NCBI GenBank assembly: GCA_016709145.1
Contig: JADJEK010000012.1
Location: 144,822-208,821, forward strand
Length of the DNA: 64,000 bases
Direction of reading: 5' to 3'
DNA from: Planctomycetota bacterium
GTDB lineage: Bacteria; Planctomycetota; B15-G4; JADJEK01
In this document: positions 52,455-61,729 of the stretch, piece by piece
How positions within the stretch are numbered: position 1 is the stretch's first letter
Layout: each line of letters begins with the position of its first letter
Made by a program: the position numbers and the translations under genes
Notes under the pieces: generated by a model
Databases searched by the model: none
What the model saw: the letters and a program-made list of their open reading frames with translations, nothing else
What the model was told of the DNA's origin: nothing

Positions 52455-54943
52455 CGGCGGGCCGCGCGGGACGATTCGACGCGTTGACCCGCGCGTGCGC
52501 CACGTTGCCCGTGGCGGCGACGTGGGTCGCGCTCGCGCTCGCGCCGGTCTTCGCGGTGCCGCAGGCGTATCGCCTGTTCGAAGAGAACAAGGTCCTGCTG
52601 ACGCGCATCCTCGTGGTGCCGGCGTTCGCGGTCGCACTCGCGCTGCGCGCGCGCTGGAAGCCGCTCGGCATCGCGGGCATCGGACTCGCGACGTGGCTCG
52701 GCGCGAGCTTGGTCGCGGCGTTCGCGTCGACGTCGCCCGCGCTCGCGCTGCCGGGCGATTACTTGCGGCAAGACGGCTGGCTGACCGACGTCGCACTTGC
52801 GGGAGCGTTCCTCGGCGCGTTCGCATGCGGGCGGGACCGCGGGATGCGTGGTCTCACGCTCGATCTGATCCTCGCGGCGGGCGTCGTGTCGGCATTCGCC
52901 GCCATGCTCCGCTACACGCCGTGGCGCCCGTTCTTCGTCGACGTCGCGGGCACGCGCGCGAGCGGACTCGCGGGTGGACCGACGTACTTCGGGACCGCGA
53001 TGGCGGCGCTGGTGCCGCTCGCGCTCGCGCAGCGCGAGCGGCGCGGCTTCGGCGCGTTCGCGTTGATCGCGTTCCTCGGCGTGTTGGCGTCGGGTTCGCG
53101 ACTCGCGCTGCTCGCCGCGGCGATCGGCGCGACCTACGTGTTGGTGCATGAACCGCGTGAGCGTCGAGCACGGCCACTCCTCGTCGGCGGATTGCTCGTG
53201 CTCGCGATCGGCGCGCTGTCGCTGTCGCCGTGGAAGTCCGCACTGCCGCCGGATCTATTGCCGACGCGCCTCGCCGATCTGACGCGCCCGAGTGAGCTCG
53301 GCACGCGCGTCGATCTGTACGTCGAAGCGATCGCCGCGATCGGGGAGCACCCGGCGCGCCTCGCGTTCGGTCACGGGCCCGACACGATCGGTGTCGAGTT
53401 CACGCGCTGGATCAGCGAAGCGCTGCAGACGGCCATCGGCGCGACCACGCGCGTCGATCGCTTCCACAGCGAGCTGCTGGACGTCGTCTTCACGCGCGGC
53501 GTGTTCGCGGCGCTCGGGCTGATCGTGCTCGTGATCGGCGCGTGGCGCGCGCGGCGGAAGTCAGAGGCCGACGCGACCGAGCGCGCATTGCGCGGACTCG
53601 TGCTCGTGCTGACGTTGCTCGCACTCGCGTCGGTCGCGGGCGTCGCCGCGAAGCTGACGTGGTTCGTCGCGCTCGGCCTACTCGCGCAGCGCGAACGGAC
53701 CCCGGACACGCAACTCGCGCGGTGGATCGCGCCCGCGCTCGTCGGTGGAGTCGTGGCCGCGGCGATGGTCGCCATGCATTCCGGCAACGTCGTGATCGCG
53801 CTCGTGCCGCTCGCGTGGATCGTGCCGCGCCGCGACCTCGTCGCGTTGCTCGCGGGTGTCGCACCGGCTGGACTCGTCGCCGTGTCGTGGGCGATCGCGG
53901 GGCCGGGCATCGACCCGAGTCTGATCTCGTTCTACGGCGAGCAAGGCGCGGACGCGGCAATCCTGGCGTTCGGCGCGTTCCTCGCGCTCGCGTGCCTGTT
54001 GGTCGGCGCGACCGCCGCGGCGTTGCGCGTGAACGAACCCGCACCGACGCGCGGCCGGGCCATCGCCGTGGGTGTCGCGTTGCTCGCAGCTCTGTGGGTC
54101 GCGCGCGACGACGTCCTCCGCGTCGTCGCGGACCTCCGCGCCGGAGTCGCGGGCGTCACGCAGGCGCGAGCCGGGAAGCCGGAATTGGCCGCGCGGCTGC
54201 TGGCCGACGCGATCGAGTTGGCGCCCGAAGTCGCGCAGTACCGCATCTCGCGCGCGCTGGCGCTCGTCGACGTCGCGGTCGGAGCGGACGACGAACAGCG
54301 CCTGGCGCTCGTGCCGCTCATCGGCGAGGAGATCGGTCGCGCGCGACTCGTCCACGCCGCCGACGGTTACGGGCGCGCCGCGTCGGCGTTGTGCGTGCTG
54401 CGGCTCGCGTCGTTGATCCCGGCCCATCGCGACGCGTTGCTCACGCTCGCCGATGGCCTCGTCGACGAAGCGCTCGCGCGAGCCCCGCAGGCCGCGCCGG
54501 TGCTCGAGATCGCGGCTCGAGCGCGCCTGGCGCGGCAACGCACGGCGGACGCCGCGGAACTCGCCGATCACGCGCTGCGGCTCGACGCGTCACGACCCGG
54601 CGCGCACCTCGCCCGCGCGCGCGCGGCGGCACAAGCGCGCGAACTCGAAGCGGCCGCGGTCCACTACGCGCAAGCGCTCGTGCTCGGCGGCGGCGTGGTC
54701 GAAGCGCGCGCCGCGCTCGCGTACGCGGCGATGGCCCGCGAACAACCGCGCGACGCCGGAGCGTTGATCGCCGCGATCGTGCTCGCCGTGGACCAGGGAG
54801 CGACGCTCGACGTCGAGGGCGCGCGACCGCTGCTGCACTTCGTCGCGTGGCACCACTTCTCGGAAGCCTTCGCCGAAGCGACCCGCCTGCTGCCGGACCG
54901 CCGCGAGACGATCCGCGAGGTGCAGGCGGCGATGACGTATTGA
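52451..54943 (+). CDS. O-antigen ligase/polymerase-like membrane protein with TPR C terminus
   Basis: An 830-residue protein starting with GTG at 52451 inside the cytochrome stop. The first 600 residues carry about 12-14 helices. RVDLYVEAIAAIGEHPARLA, then FGHGPDTIGVEFTRW and RVDRFHSELLDVVFTRGVFA, match the periplasmic loop of Wzy/WaaL-type proteins, with the conserved Arg and His. The C-terminal 230 residues (KPELAARLLADAIELAPEVA, ADHALRLDASRPGAHLARAR) are TPR-like helices. It would join glycan units or attach glycan to a lipid or protein. Coupling to a multiheme cytochrome is unexpected. Confidence 0.82.
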   Translation: MTAGRAGRFDALTRACATLPVAATWVALALAPVFAVPQAYRLFEENKVLLTRILVVPAFAVALALRARWKPLGIAGIGLATWLGASLVAAFASTSPALALPGDYLRQDGWLTDVALAGAFLGAFACGRDRGMRGLTLDLILAAGVVSAFAAMLRYTPWRPFFVDVAGTRASGLAGGPTYFGTAMAALVPLALAQRERRGFGAFALIAFLGVLASGSRLALLAAAIGATYVLVHEPRERRARPLLVGGLLVLAIGALSLSPWKSALPPDLLPTRLADLTRPSELGTRVDLYVEAIAAIGEHPARLAFGHGPDTIGVEFTRWISEALQTAIGATTRVDRFHSELLDVVFTRGVFAALGLIVLVIGAWRARRKSEADATERALRGLVLVLTLLALASVAGVAAKLTWFVALGLLAQRERTPDTQLARWIAPALVGGVVAAAMVAMHSGNVVIALVPLAWIVPRRDLVALLAGVAPAGLVAVSWAIAGPGIDPSLISFYGEQGADAAILAFGAFLALACLLVGATAAALRVNEPAPTRGRAIAVGVALLAALWVARDDVLRVVADLRAGVAGVTQARAGKPELAARLLADAIELAPEVAQYRISRALALVDVAVGADDEQRLALVPLIGEEIGRARLVHAADGYGRAASALCVLRLASLIPAHRDALLTLADGLVDEALARAPQAAPVLEIAARARLARQRTADAAELADHALRLDASRPGAHLARARAAAQARELEAAAVHYAQALVLGGGVVEARAALAYAAMAREQPRDAGALIAAIVLAVDQGATLDVEGARPLLHFVAWHHFSEAFAEATRLLPDRRETIREVQAAMTY

Positions 54944-55189
54944 GGGGTGGATCGGATCGGGACGGTCGGGCGTGGCGTTGCCGCAGGATGCGACGACGAT
55001 TCACTCCGGAATGATCAGCCGGGGCCGGGCGAACTCGGCGGCTCCTGTCAAGGCCGGAACGACCGGCGAGACCAAAACGCCGCTCGTCCCCGCCCCGGCG
55101 CGGCGCCGAGAGACGAGGGGGCCCGTCGCCCTCCGATTCGGACGCACGCCACGGCTAACTTTTGCAGGGCAGCGCGATGACTGCTATCT

Positions 55190-55452
55190 GGGACAAACAG
55201 CTTCAACCGCAAAGAACACCCCACAGGTACTCCTCAGAACGGAGAGTTCTTTGACTATTCGGAGACCGAGCTCGTCCCATCCTCCAGACAGAAGCGAGTG
55301 CGAGCTGGAGCACCCCGACCCAACGACCAGAAGTAGACACCACGAAGGGGGCGACCGCCTATCCGGGAGAGTCAGGCAAGCGCACCCACTCGTGGACGAA
55401 GAAGGACCGCCAAGGCAACATCGTCGATTCCGGGTACCTAGAGTCCCCGTGA
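55190..55452 (+). pseudogene. short coding remnant with one frame change
   Basis: A plus-strand segment reads SGTNSFNRKEHPTGTPQNGE, then FFDYSETELVPS, up to a stop near 55337. The next phase continues VDTTKGATAYPGESGKRT and HSWTKKDRQGNIVDSGYLES to a stop at 55452. Both parts look like real protein rather than random GC-rich translation. It may be the 3' end of a lost gene with a one-base frameshift in agaagtag. No family recognised. It lies just before the gene at 55466. Confidence 0.35.
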
Positions 55453-55465
55453 GCATGCAGCGACC

Positions 55466-57757
55466 GTGAGAACTCCAGTCGCGCGAGCCGTCATCGCCGC
55501 GATCGCGACACTCCTTGCGATCGGCGCGGTCATTGCACTTTGGACGCCAGAAGTCGATCCGCGGACACGGCCCACGAGCACGACAAGGCCGCCGGAAGCG
55601 GAACTCGGATCGCAGGCAGTCGATCTGAAGTCGGCGAGCGCGCGGACTCTCTTGGCCGACGACGCCTCGGCGATCGCCCTGCACGGCTTCGTGGTCTCGA
55701 GCTTCGACCGCCGCCCACTCCTCGCCAAAGTCACCTGCGGCGCGTGGGCCGTAGCGACGGACCCCCGGACGGGGCGCTTCGAATGCCGAATACCGCAAGC
55801 CATGTTCGCTGGCCTCGATCTGATCATGAGCGCTCAGGGGTACTCCGAAGTCACGCGGACGCTGACCCACGAGGTTCCCGACGGCGACATCGGAACGGTT
55901 CTGCTCGAGCCACGTCGGACCGTTCGCGTTCGGACGATCGACCCGACGAACGAACCGATGCCGCGGACTCGAGTCCTCGGCATCCCCTCGGATTCACCCG
56001 AATCCGACTCAGAGATTCTCCTGACCGTGACGGACGACGACGGAATCGGTCGATTCGATCCAGGTCGAGTCGCCGCCGTGCGAGCTCTGAACGCATCTGC
56101 GTGTTCGCGATGGCTGGACCCGGCGAGCGACGACGAGCTCGTGCTCGTGCTCTCTCCGGCGTCCGCGGGGTCGTTAGCGATTCGCGACGCATCGAGTGGA
56201 ACTGGGATCGGACACGTTCGATTGCGCATCCACGCGCTCGATGTCGCATCGAGGACCACGCACGTCGTTCGCACGGATGACTCTGGACTCACCTCCGTTG
56301 TCTTGCCCGTGGGCAATTACGCCATCGAGTCCGCCACGACCGGACTGGAGCTGATCGACCCGCGGACCGTTCCTCGATCGGAAGCGTTCCCCTCCACTCC
56401 CGGCGTCCTCGTTCATATCGAATCCGGGGGGCCGACGTGGATCGATGCGCGACGCAGTCCGGCCCTCCGCGTCCGCGTCGTCGACGCAATGACGACGGAG
56501 GGAATCGCGCGCGTCCATTACGCAATCGGTGTGCGGCGCGACCACGAAGCTGGATGGCGGTTTGGAGCGAGCAACATCTCGGTGGGTGAAGGCGGGCGCC
56601 ACGAGGTCGTTCGTCCCAGCATCCTCGACGGATTGCATACCTGCCTCGCCCTGTGGAGCGACGCCCATGCACCGACCCTGATCGGAGCATCCATCGACGA
56701 ATCGGGCGAACTCGAGGTTCGGCTTCAGCCAGCCCGAGGGATTCGACTGCGCGTACTCGAGAACGGCACGCCACTGACCCACGGCAGGCTCGGAGTGGTC
56801 GAACTCCACACGGGACGAACGCTCTTCCTCGGCGCGCTGAACGCCGAAGGACTGTCGAACGAGTTCGCGATCGGAAGCGATGCCCTGGCCGTGCATCTCG
56901 GTGATCCGGTTGCCTCGTCGCCCATCACGGTGATCGACACGCGACAAGGGGTCGACGACACGATCGAACTCGACATCGCGAAATGGGTCGGCTCGATCGT
57001 CGTTCGTGGCTCGAGCGCCGTGGATGCGATCGCTTGTGTCGACGAACTCGGGGAAGTCACGAGCGGCCTTTGGGTCTCCGATCGCATTCACTTCAAACCG
57101 CTTCGACCCGGCCGCTACGAAGTCGGGCCGACCGACCGGCTACGCACCGCGCAGTTTCGACGAGCACGCGGGTTCCCGTCGTTCCCACTCACCGTCGATG
57201 CCGGGAGAGAGACCGTGATCGATGCTCCGCAGAGCTGGACGCCGACGGACATCGCGCAGGGTCGGATCGACTTCGTGGGAGTCGACCCTTCGGACCTGGT
57301 AGCGATTCCGCTTTTCGACGATTTGGGAACACCCATTCCTGGCGGGCGCCCGGTCCACAGCGTCCCCATCGGTCCCGATGGAGGTTTCGTATTCCGGAAT
57401 CTCACGTGCGTTCCACGCCGTGTCGCGGTTGCGGTGCATGAGACGAGTGGGACCGTACGCATCCTCACGGTGATTCCATTTCAAGACCGCTCTCGCATCG
57501 AGTGTGGATCCATCGAGCTGGATCTTCGCGACGTTGACCCGGCACGAACATGCCACGTCGAATTCGACGCTTCGCAGCCTGATGCAGAGTTGATCGCAGG
57601 ACGGTCCATCCATGTCGCCGACGAGTCCGGACGCGTCATCCTTTCGCCGGTCCTCTGCGGACGTCGTGAACTTCAGATCATCGGCCCGAAGTCGACTCGG
57701 GCGTTGAGCGTCGTCGTGCACCCGGGAGAGCGCACGCGCCTCGTCGTGAGTCCATGA
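55466..57757 (+). CDS. large membrane-anchored protein with regulatory-like beta domains
   Basis: A 763-residue protein from the GTG at 55466, which directly precedes an N-terminal helix (VARAVIAAIATLLAIGAVIA). The body is beta-rich: an opening ALHGFVVSSFDRRPLLAKVT domain with TDPRTGRFECRIP, and later repeats such as ASSGTGIGHVRLRIHALDVA and AMTTEGIARVHYAIG with GPDGGFVFRNLTCVP. These resemble carboxypeptidase-regulatory-like units with a long linker, as in the island protein at 25940. No enzyme motif. Likely a surface or periplasmic protein. The sequence is coherent throughout, in contrast to the decayed region that follows. Confidence 0.7.
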   Translation: MRTPVARAVIAAIATLLAIGAVIALWTPEVDPRTRPTSTTRPPEAELGSQAVDLKSASARTLLADDASAIALHGFVVSSFDRRPLLAKVTCGAWAVATDPRTGRFECRIPQAMFAGLDLIMSAQGYSEVTRTLTHEVPDGDIGTVLLEPRRTVRVRTIDPTNEPMPRTRVLGIPSDSPESDSEILLTVTDDDGIGRFDPGRVAAVRALNASACSRWLDPASDDELVLVLSPASAGSLAIRDASSGTGIGHVRLRIHALDVASRTTHVVRTDDSGLTSVVLPVGNYAIESATTGLELIDPRTVPRSEAFPSTPGVLVHIESGGPTWIDARRSPALRVRVVDAMTTEGIARVHYAIGVRRDHEAGWRFGASNISVGEGGRHEVVRPSILDGLHTCLALWSDAHAPTLIGASIDESGELEVRLQPARGIRLRVLENGTPLTHGRLGVVELHTGRTLFLGALNAEGLSNEFAIGSDALAVHLGDPVASSPITVIDTRQGVDDTIELDIAKWVGSIVVRGSSAVDAIACVDELGEVTSGLWVSDRIHFKPLRPGRYEVGPTDRLRTAQFRRARGFPSFPLTVDAGRETVIDAPQSWTPTDIAQGRIDFVGVDPSDLVAIPLFDDLGTPIPGGRPVHSVPIGPDGGFVFRNLTCVPRRVAVAVHETSGTVRILTVIPFQDRSRIECGSIELDLRDVDPARTCHVEFDASQPDAELIAGRSIHVADESGRVILSPVLCGRRELQIIGPKSTRALSVVVHPGERTRLVVSP

Positions 57758-58036
57758 CATCGGGTAGCGACCGCGACCATGTTCCGTTCGCCTCCCCGCC
57801 GGGCTGCGGCGGTCGCTCGAAATCGAGCACGGAGACACGATTCGTTCGTGTCGGCTCGGCCATCGCGGATCGGCACGAATCGAACGCGACGTCGAAGTCG
57901 AGCGCCGCTTCACCGACGTACCCGCCGAATTCGTCGATGGACATCCAAGCGCAGTTGTCGTGGCGCTCGGACTCGATCGGCCATGACGCCAGCCGACCGC
58001 TCGTTCGGCTCGGCGACGCGGGGCCGTATCTCCACC
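57678..58036 (-). CDS. possible small hypothetical ORF (low confidence)
   Basis: A minus-strand frame, open from about 58036 with ATG at 57944, reads WPIESERHDNCAWMSIDEFG, then GYVGEAALDFDVAFDSCRS. It has amino-acid usage less biased than neighbouring shadow frames, so it may be a real gene or a remnant of one. It overlaps the tail of the plus-strand gene by 80 bases and lies downstream of the fdhD fragment on the same strand. No family recognised. Confidence 0.25.
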
Positions 58037-58037
58037 C

Positions 58038-58373
58038 TCACCCCACGCGCTGCTCCCCGCAGTACACCGTCGCCGTGCCATCGCGCACGAAGCCGAGCAA
58101 CGTCATGCCGGCGTCCTTCGCGACGTCGATCGCCAGCGAGCTCGCGGCCGACACCGACGCGACGATCGGGATGCCCGCGCGGCGTGCCTTCGTGACGATC
58201 TCGAAGCCGGCTCGGCCCGACACGACGAGGATCGCTTCCGACAACGGCAGCGCGCCGAGGCGCGCCGCGACGCCGATCACCTTATCGACTGCGTTGTGGC
58301 GGCCGATGTCCTCGGCGAGCGCGAGCAGCTTGCCGCGCGCGTCGAACAGTGCGGCGGCCTCAAGCGGCTCCAT
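58038..58373 (-). pseudogene. fdhD: C-terminal fragment of FdhD (formate dehydrogenase accessory sulfurtransferase)
   Basis: A frame of 111 codons reads LFDARGKLLALAEDIGRHNA, then VDKVIGVAARLGAL, ILVVSGRAGFEIVTKARRAG, IPIVASVSAASSLAIDVAKD and LLGFVRDGTATVY. These are the conserved C-terminal blocks of FdhD. The N-terminal half (about 150 residues, including the Cys loop that receives sulfur from a desulfurase) is missing: upstream of about 58373 the sequence is unrelated. Without it the protein cannot sulfurate the molybdenum cofactor of formate dehydrogenase, so this is a remnant. Confidence 0.85.
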
Positions 58374-59358
58374 GGCCCATTACGCAACGCTCCCAAACCC
58401 GCTGCGACCGCATTTCATCGCAGCGCATGGGATGGCCGGACGGCGGCGCCCAGTCACGTTGCGTCATCCAAGCGAATCTACGGCGTACCCGGGAGTACGC
58501 TCACTTGCTGCCCGAACAGAACGAAGTTGTTCGAGTTGCCGTCAAAGTACTCTGGGTAGTCCAAGTACAGGGGGTGAGCGGGGTTGCTTGGGTGCGCCGC
58601 ATCCGGTGCCGTGACCAAGTCTTGCCCGTTCGTAGTCGTAATGAGGTAACTGGAGAAGTTTGCCTCGATCCAGTCCAACTGGCGTGTGCCACCGAGGTTC
58701 ACGAATTCCATATATGCCGTGCCATCGTCTGGCGCGCCCACAAGCTCGACCGCCGCCGCAAAGCCGATGTTTCCGGCACCCGTCGATGTTCCGTAGTAAA
58801 TGAAGTCGAAGACCGGTGCGGCCCGACTGGACGTGCTGAAGTATTCATACGGACCAAAGCCACCGCCGGACGGATAGCAAGCCAACGCCCCGCTGCCGGT
58901 GGGAAGCGACGGAGAGGTCAACAACATGGTCTCTTGCCAGTCGCCCCGGTTCGCAAACGCCACATCCATCTTTCCATCTTCGTTGAGATCCGCGATCCGG
59001 CACGACGTCGTGTAGTCGATCAGTTTTCCAGGAACGTGGAATTCGTAGCACGCCTCCCCACCATCGATCCAATTATTGGTGCACGGACCTGTGTAGAGGG
59101 GGTGTGCTTCGTTCGCTTTGAAGAAACAGAAATCGTACCACCACTCACTCGACGCCCAGCCTGTCGAGGACGGCCAGTCAGGCGTGACCGAAGTGAACTC
59201 GAATATGGGCACCCCATTATTGTATTTCGCGACTCCACTCGATCCGCTGGTGTCACCGAACACTCAAAACCGGCCACGAGGGAACGATTCAAAACCGGCC
59301 ACTCTGAGCGAGGGCGCGAAAGGCGCCCGACGATGTCCGCTTCCCTTCGGAGGCGGGC

Positions 59359-60986
59359 ATGTCGAATTAGTTCAAGATGGCGCGAATCCACGATCGAGCA
59401 GTTGTTGGCGCACGGATGGTCCCATCGGCGGATCGCCCGCGAGCTCGACATTCATCGCGCCACCGTCGCGCGCTACGCGCGGCGGCCGCCTGACCCGGAT
59501 TCAAAACCGGCCATTTCGACCGCCGGCTCGTCCGAGCTGATCGAGCCGCCGCCCGATTCAAAACCAGCCATTTCGACCGCCGGGTCCGGGGACGTGATCG
59601 ACCCGCCGGCCGACCCAAAACCGGCCATTACGACCGCCGGGGTTGCGGGTCGAAAGTGCGAGTGCGATCCGCACCGCGAGACGATCGTCGCCAAGCTCGC
59701 GATCGGCCTGAGCGCGCAGCGCATCCACCAAGACCTCGTCGCCGAGCACGGCTACACGCACAGCTACGAGAGCGTGAAGCGCTTCGTGCGCAAGCTGGGC
59801 GCGTCGAGGCCCATTCCGTTCCGGCGCATGGAGACGCTGCCCGGCGAAGAAGCCCAGATCGACTACGGGCTGGGCGCGTTCACGATCAGCCGGGCTCGAA
59901 GAAGAAGAAGCGGCCACAGCTGCTGCGCGTCGTGCTGAGCCACTCGCGCAAGGCCTACTCCGAGGTCATGTGGTGCCAGGACACCGAGTCGCTGATCCGC
60001 GGCATCGAGAATGCGTTCCATCACTTCGGCGGCGTGCCCAAGACGCTGGTCCCCGACAATCTCAAAGCCGCGGTGCTCGGGCACGACTGGTGCGATCCGA
60101 CGATCACGCCGAAGTTCGAGGCGTTCGCTCGGCACTACGGCGTTGCCGTGCTGCCGACCAAGCCGCGCACGCCGCGCCACAAAGGCAAGGTCGAGCGCTG
60201 CGTCGCCTTCGCTCAGGACAATGCTCTGAAGGGCAGGCAGTTCGCTTCGCTTGCCGCGCAGAACGAGCTCCTGCGCGACTGGGAGACGAAAGTCGCGGAT
60301 CAGCGCATCCACGGCACCACGAGGAAGCAGGTGCACGCGCTGTTCGAAGCGGATGAGAGACACGCGCTGCTACCGCTGCCCGCCGAGCGCTTCCCGTTGT
60401 TCCACGAGACGCAGCGCACCGGTGCATCGCGACGGTCACATCGTGATCGAGAGGGCGTTTTATTCGGTACCGCCCGAGTTCCTCGGGCGACCGGTGTGGG
60501 TGCGCTACGACTCGCGCCTCGTGCGCATCTTCGATCACGCGCTTTGCGAGATCGCGCTCCACGTCCGCGTCGATCCCGGCCGCTTCAGCACCGATCGCGC
60601 GCACATCGTCGACGAGAAGATCTCCGCGATCGAGCGCGGCACCGAGTGGATGCTCGAGCGCGCGGCACGCATCGGCGAAGAGAGCGCGCTACGCGCAGGC
60701 GCTGCTGTCGAATCGCGGCATCGCCGGCATCCGCGTGCTGCAAGGCTTCCTCGGGCTCACGAAGAAGCACTCCTGGGAAGAGATCGAGCGCGCGTGTCTG
60801 TCGCGCTGTCGCATCACGCGTACCGACTGAAGACGCTACGTCGCTTGCTCGAGCAGCAGCCAGCAGCGACGCAGCAACTCGAAGTTCATCGACAGTCATC
60901 CGTTGATCCGCGATCCGCACGAGTACGGCGAGTTCAGGCAAGACGCGTTCTCCCAATCGACCTTCGCCGATCGGAGACCTGCATGA
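59359..60986 (+). pseudogene. istA: istA-like DDE transposase, multiply frameshifted
   Basis: A start ATG at 59359 is followed by a stop at codon 4, then the frame is recovered as STIEQLLAHGWSHRRIAREL (HTH). A segment with three near-repeats of (D)SKPAISTAG follows, then HSYESVKRFVRKLGASRPIP and GEEAQIDYGLG (first catalytic Asp). Later frames give RKAYSEVMWCQDTESLIRGI, VPKTLVPDNLKAAV (second Asp), KPRTPRHKGKVERCVAFAQD (catalytic Glu), and the C-terminal FIDSHPLIRDPHEYGEFRQD. At least five frame changes separate these. Its final TGA overlaps the istB ATG (ATGA), the normal IS21 arrangement. Confidence 0.85.
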
Positions 60987-61729
60987 AGGAGTCCTTGAAG
61001 AAGAGTCTGCGCGAGCTGCGCCTCTCCGGCATGGCCGACACGCTCGACGTGCGGCTGTCGGAAGCCAAGGGCAACAGCCTCGATCACGGTGAGTTCCCCA
61101 GCTCGCGCTCGGCGACGAGTTCTCGGTCAGGAAGCAGCGGCTGTTCGAGCGCAGGCTCAGAGCGCGTGCTTTCGCGACCAGAAGCGGCTCGACGAGTTCG
61201 ACTGGGCGTTCAATCCCTCGATCAAGAAGAGCCAGATGCACGACCTCGCCGCGTGTCGCTTCGTGCGCGAATACAAAGACGTGCTGTTGATCGGCCCGCC
61301 CGGCGTCGGCAAGAGCCACCTCGCGCAAGCGATCGGCTTCCACGCGATCCAGCAGGGCTTCGTCGTGCTCTACCGCTCGATCTTCGACCTGGTCCAGGAC
61401 TTCGCAGGACGAGACCTTCTCCGGCGACGACAAGGTCGACGCGAAGTACCTGCGGCCGGACCTGCTGATCATCGACGACATGGGCATGAAGCAGCTGCCG
61501 AAGAGGTCGGGCGAGTACCTGTTCGAGGTCATCATGCGCCGCTACGAGAAGCGCTCGACGCTGATGACGTCGAACAGGCCGATCGAGAGTGGGGCAAGCT
61601 GCTCCAGGACGTGCCGAGCGCGACCGCGATCTTGGACCGCTTCCTCCATCACGCCGAGATCGTCGCCATCAGGGCAAGAGCTACCGGCTGAAGGACAGGG
61701 CTCTTGTACGAACGAAGACCGACGAGTGA
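60983..61729 (+). pseudogene. istB: istB-like AAA+ transposition helper, frameshifted
   Basis: ATG at 60983 opens MKESLKKSLRELRLSGMADT. After a frame change the ATPase core reads RDQKRLDEFDWAFNPSIKKS, LLIGPPGVGKSHLAQAIGFH (Walker A), and in another phase YLRPDLLIIDDMGMKQLPKR (Walker B), then RSTLMTSNRPIE. Final codons read SYRLKDRALVRTKTDE to the stop at 61727-61729. Four frame changes are needed, so it cannot make a working protein. In IS21 elements IstB is the ATP-dependent target-choice and activation partner of IstA. Confidence 0.88.

Noticed and set aside
59495..59650. CRISPR-like array because of three spaced repeats
   Set aside because: Only three imperfect units, in frame inside istA and matching the IS ends; spacers encode protein and no cas genes are present.
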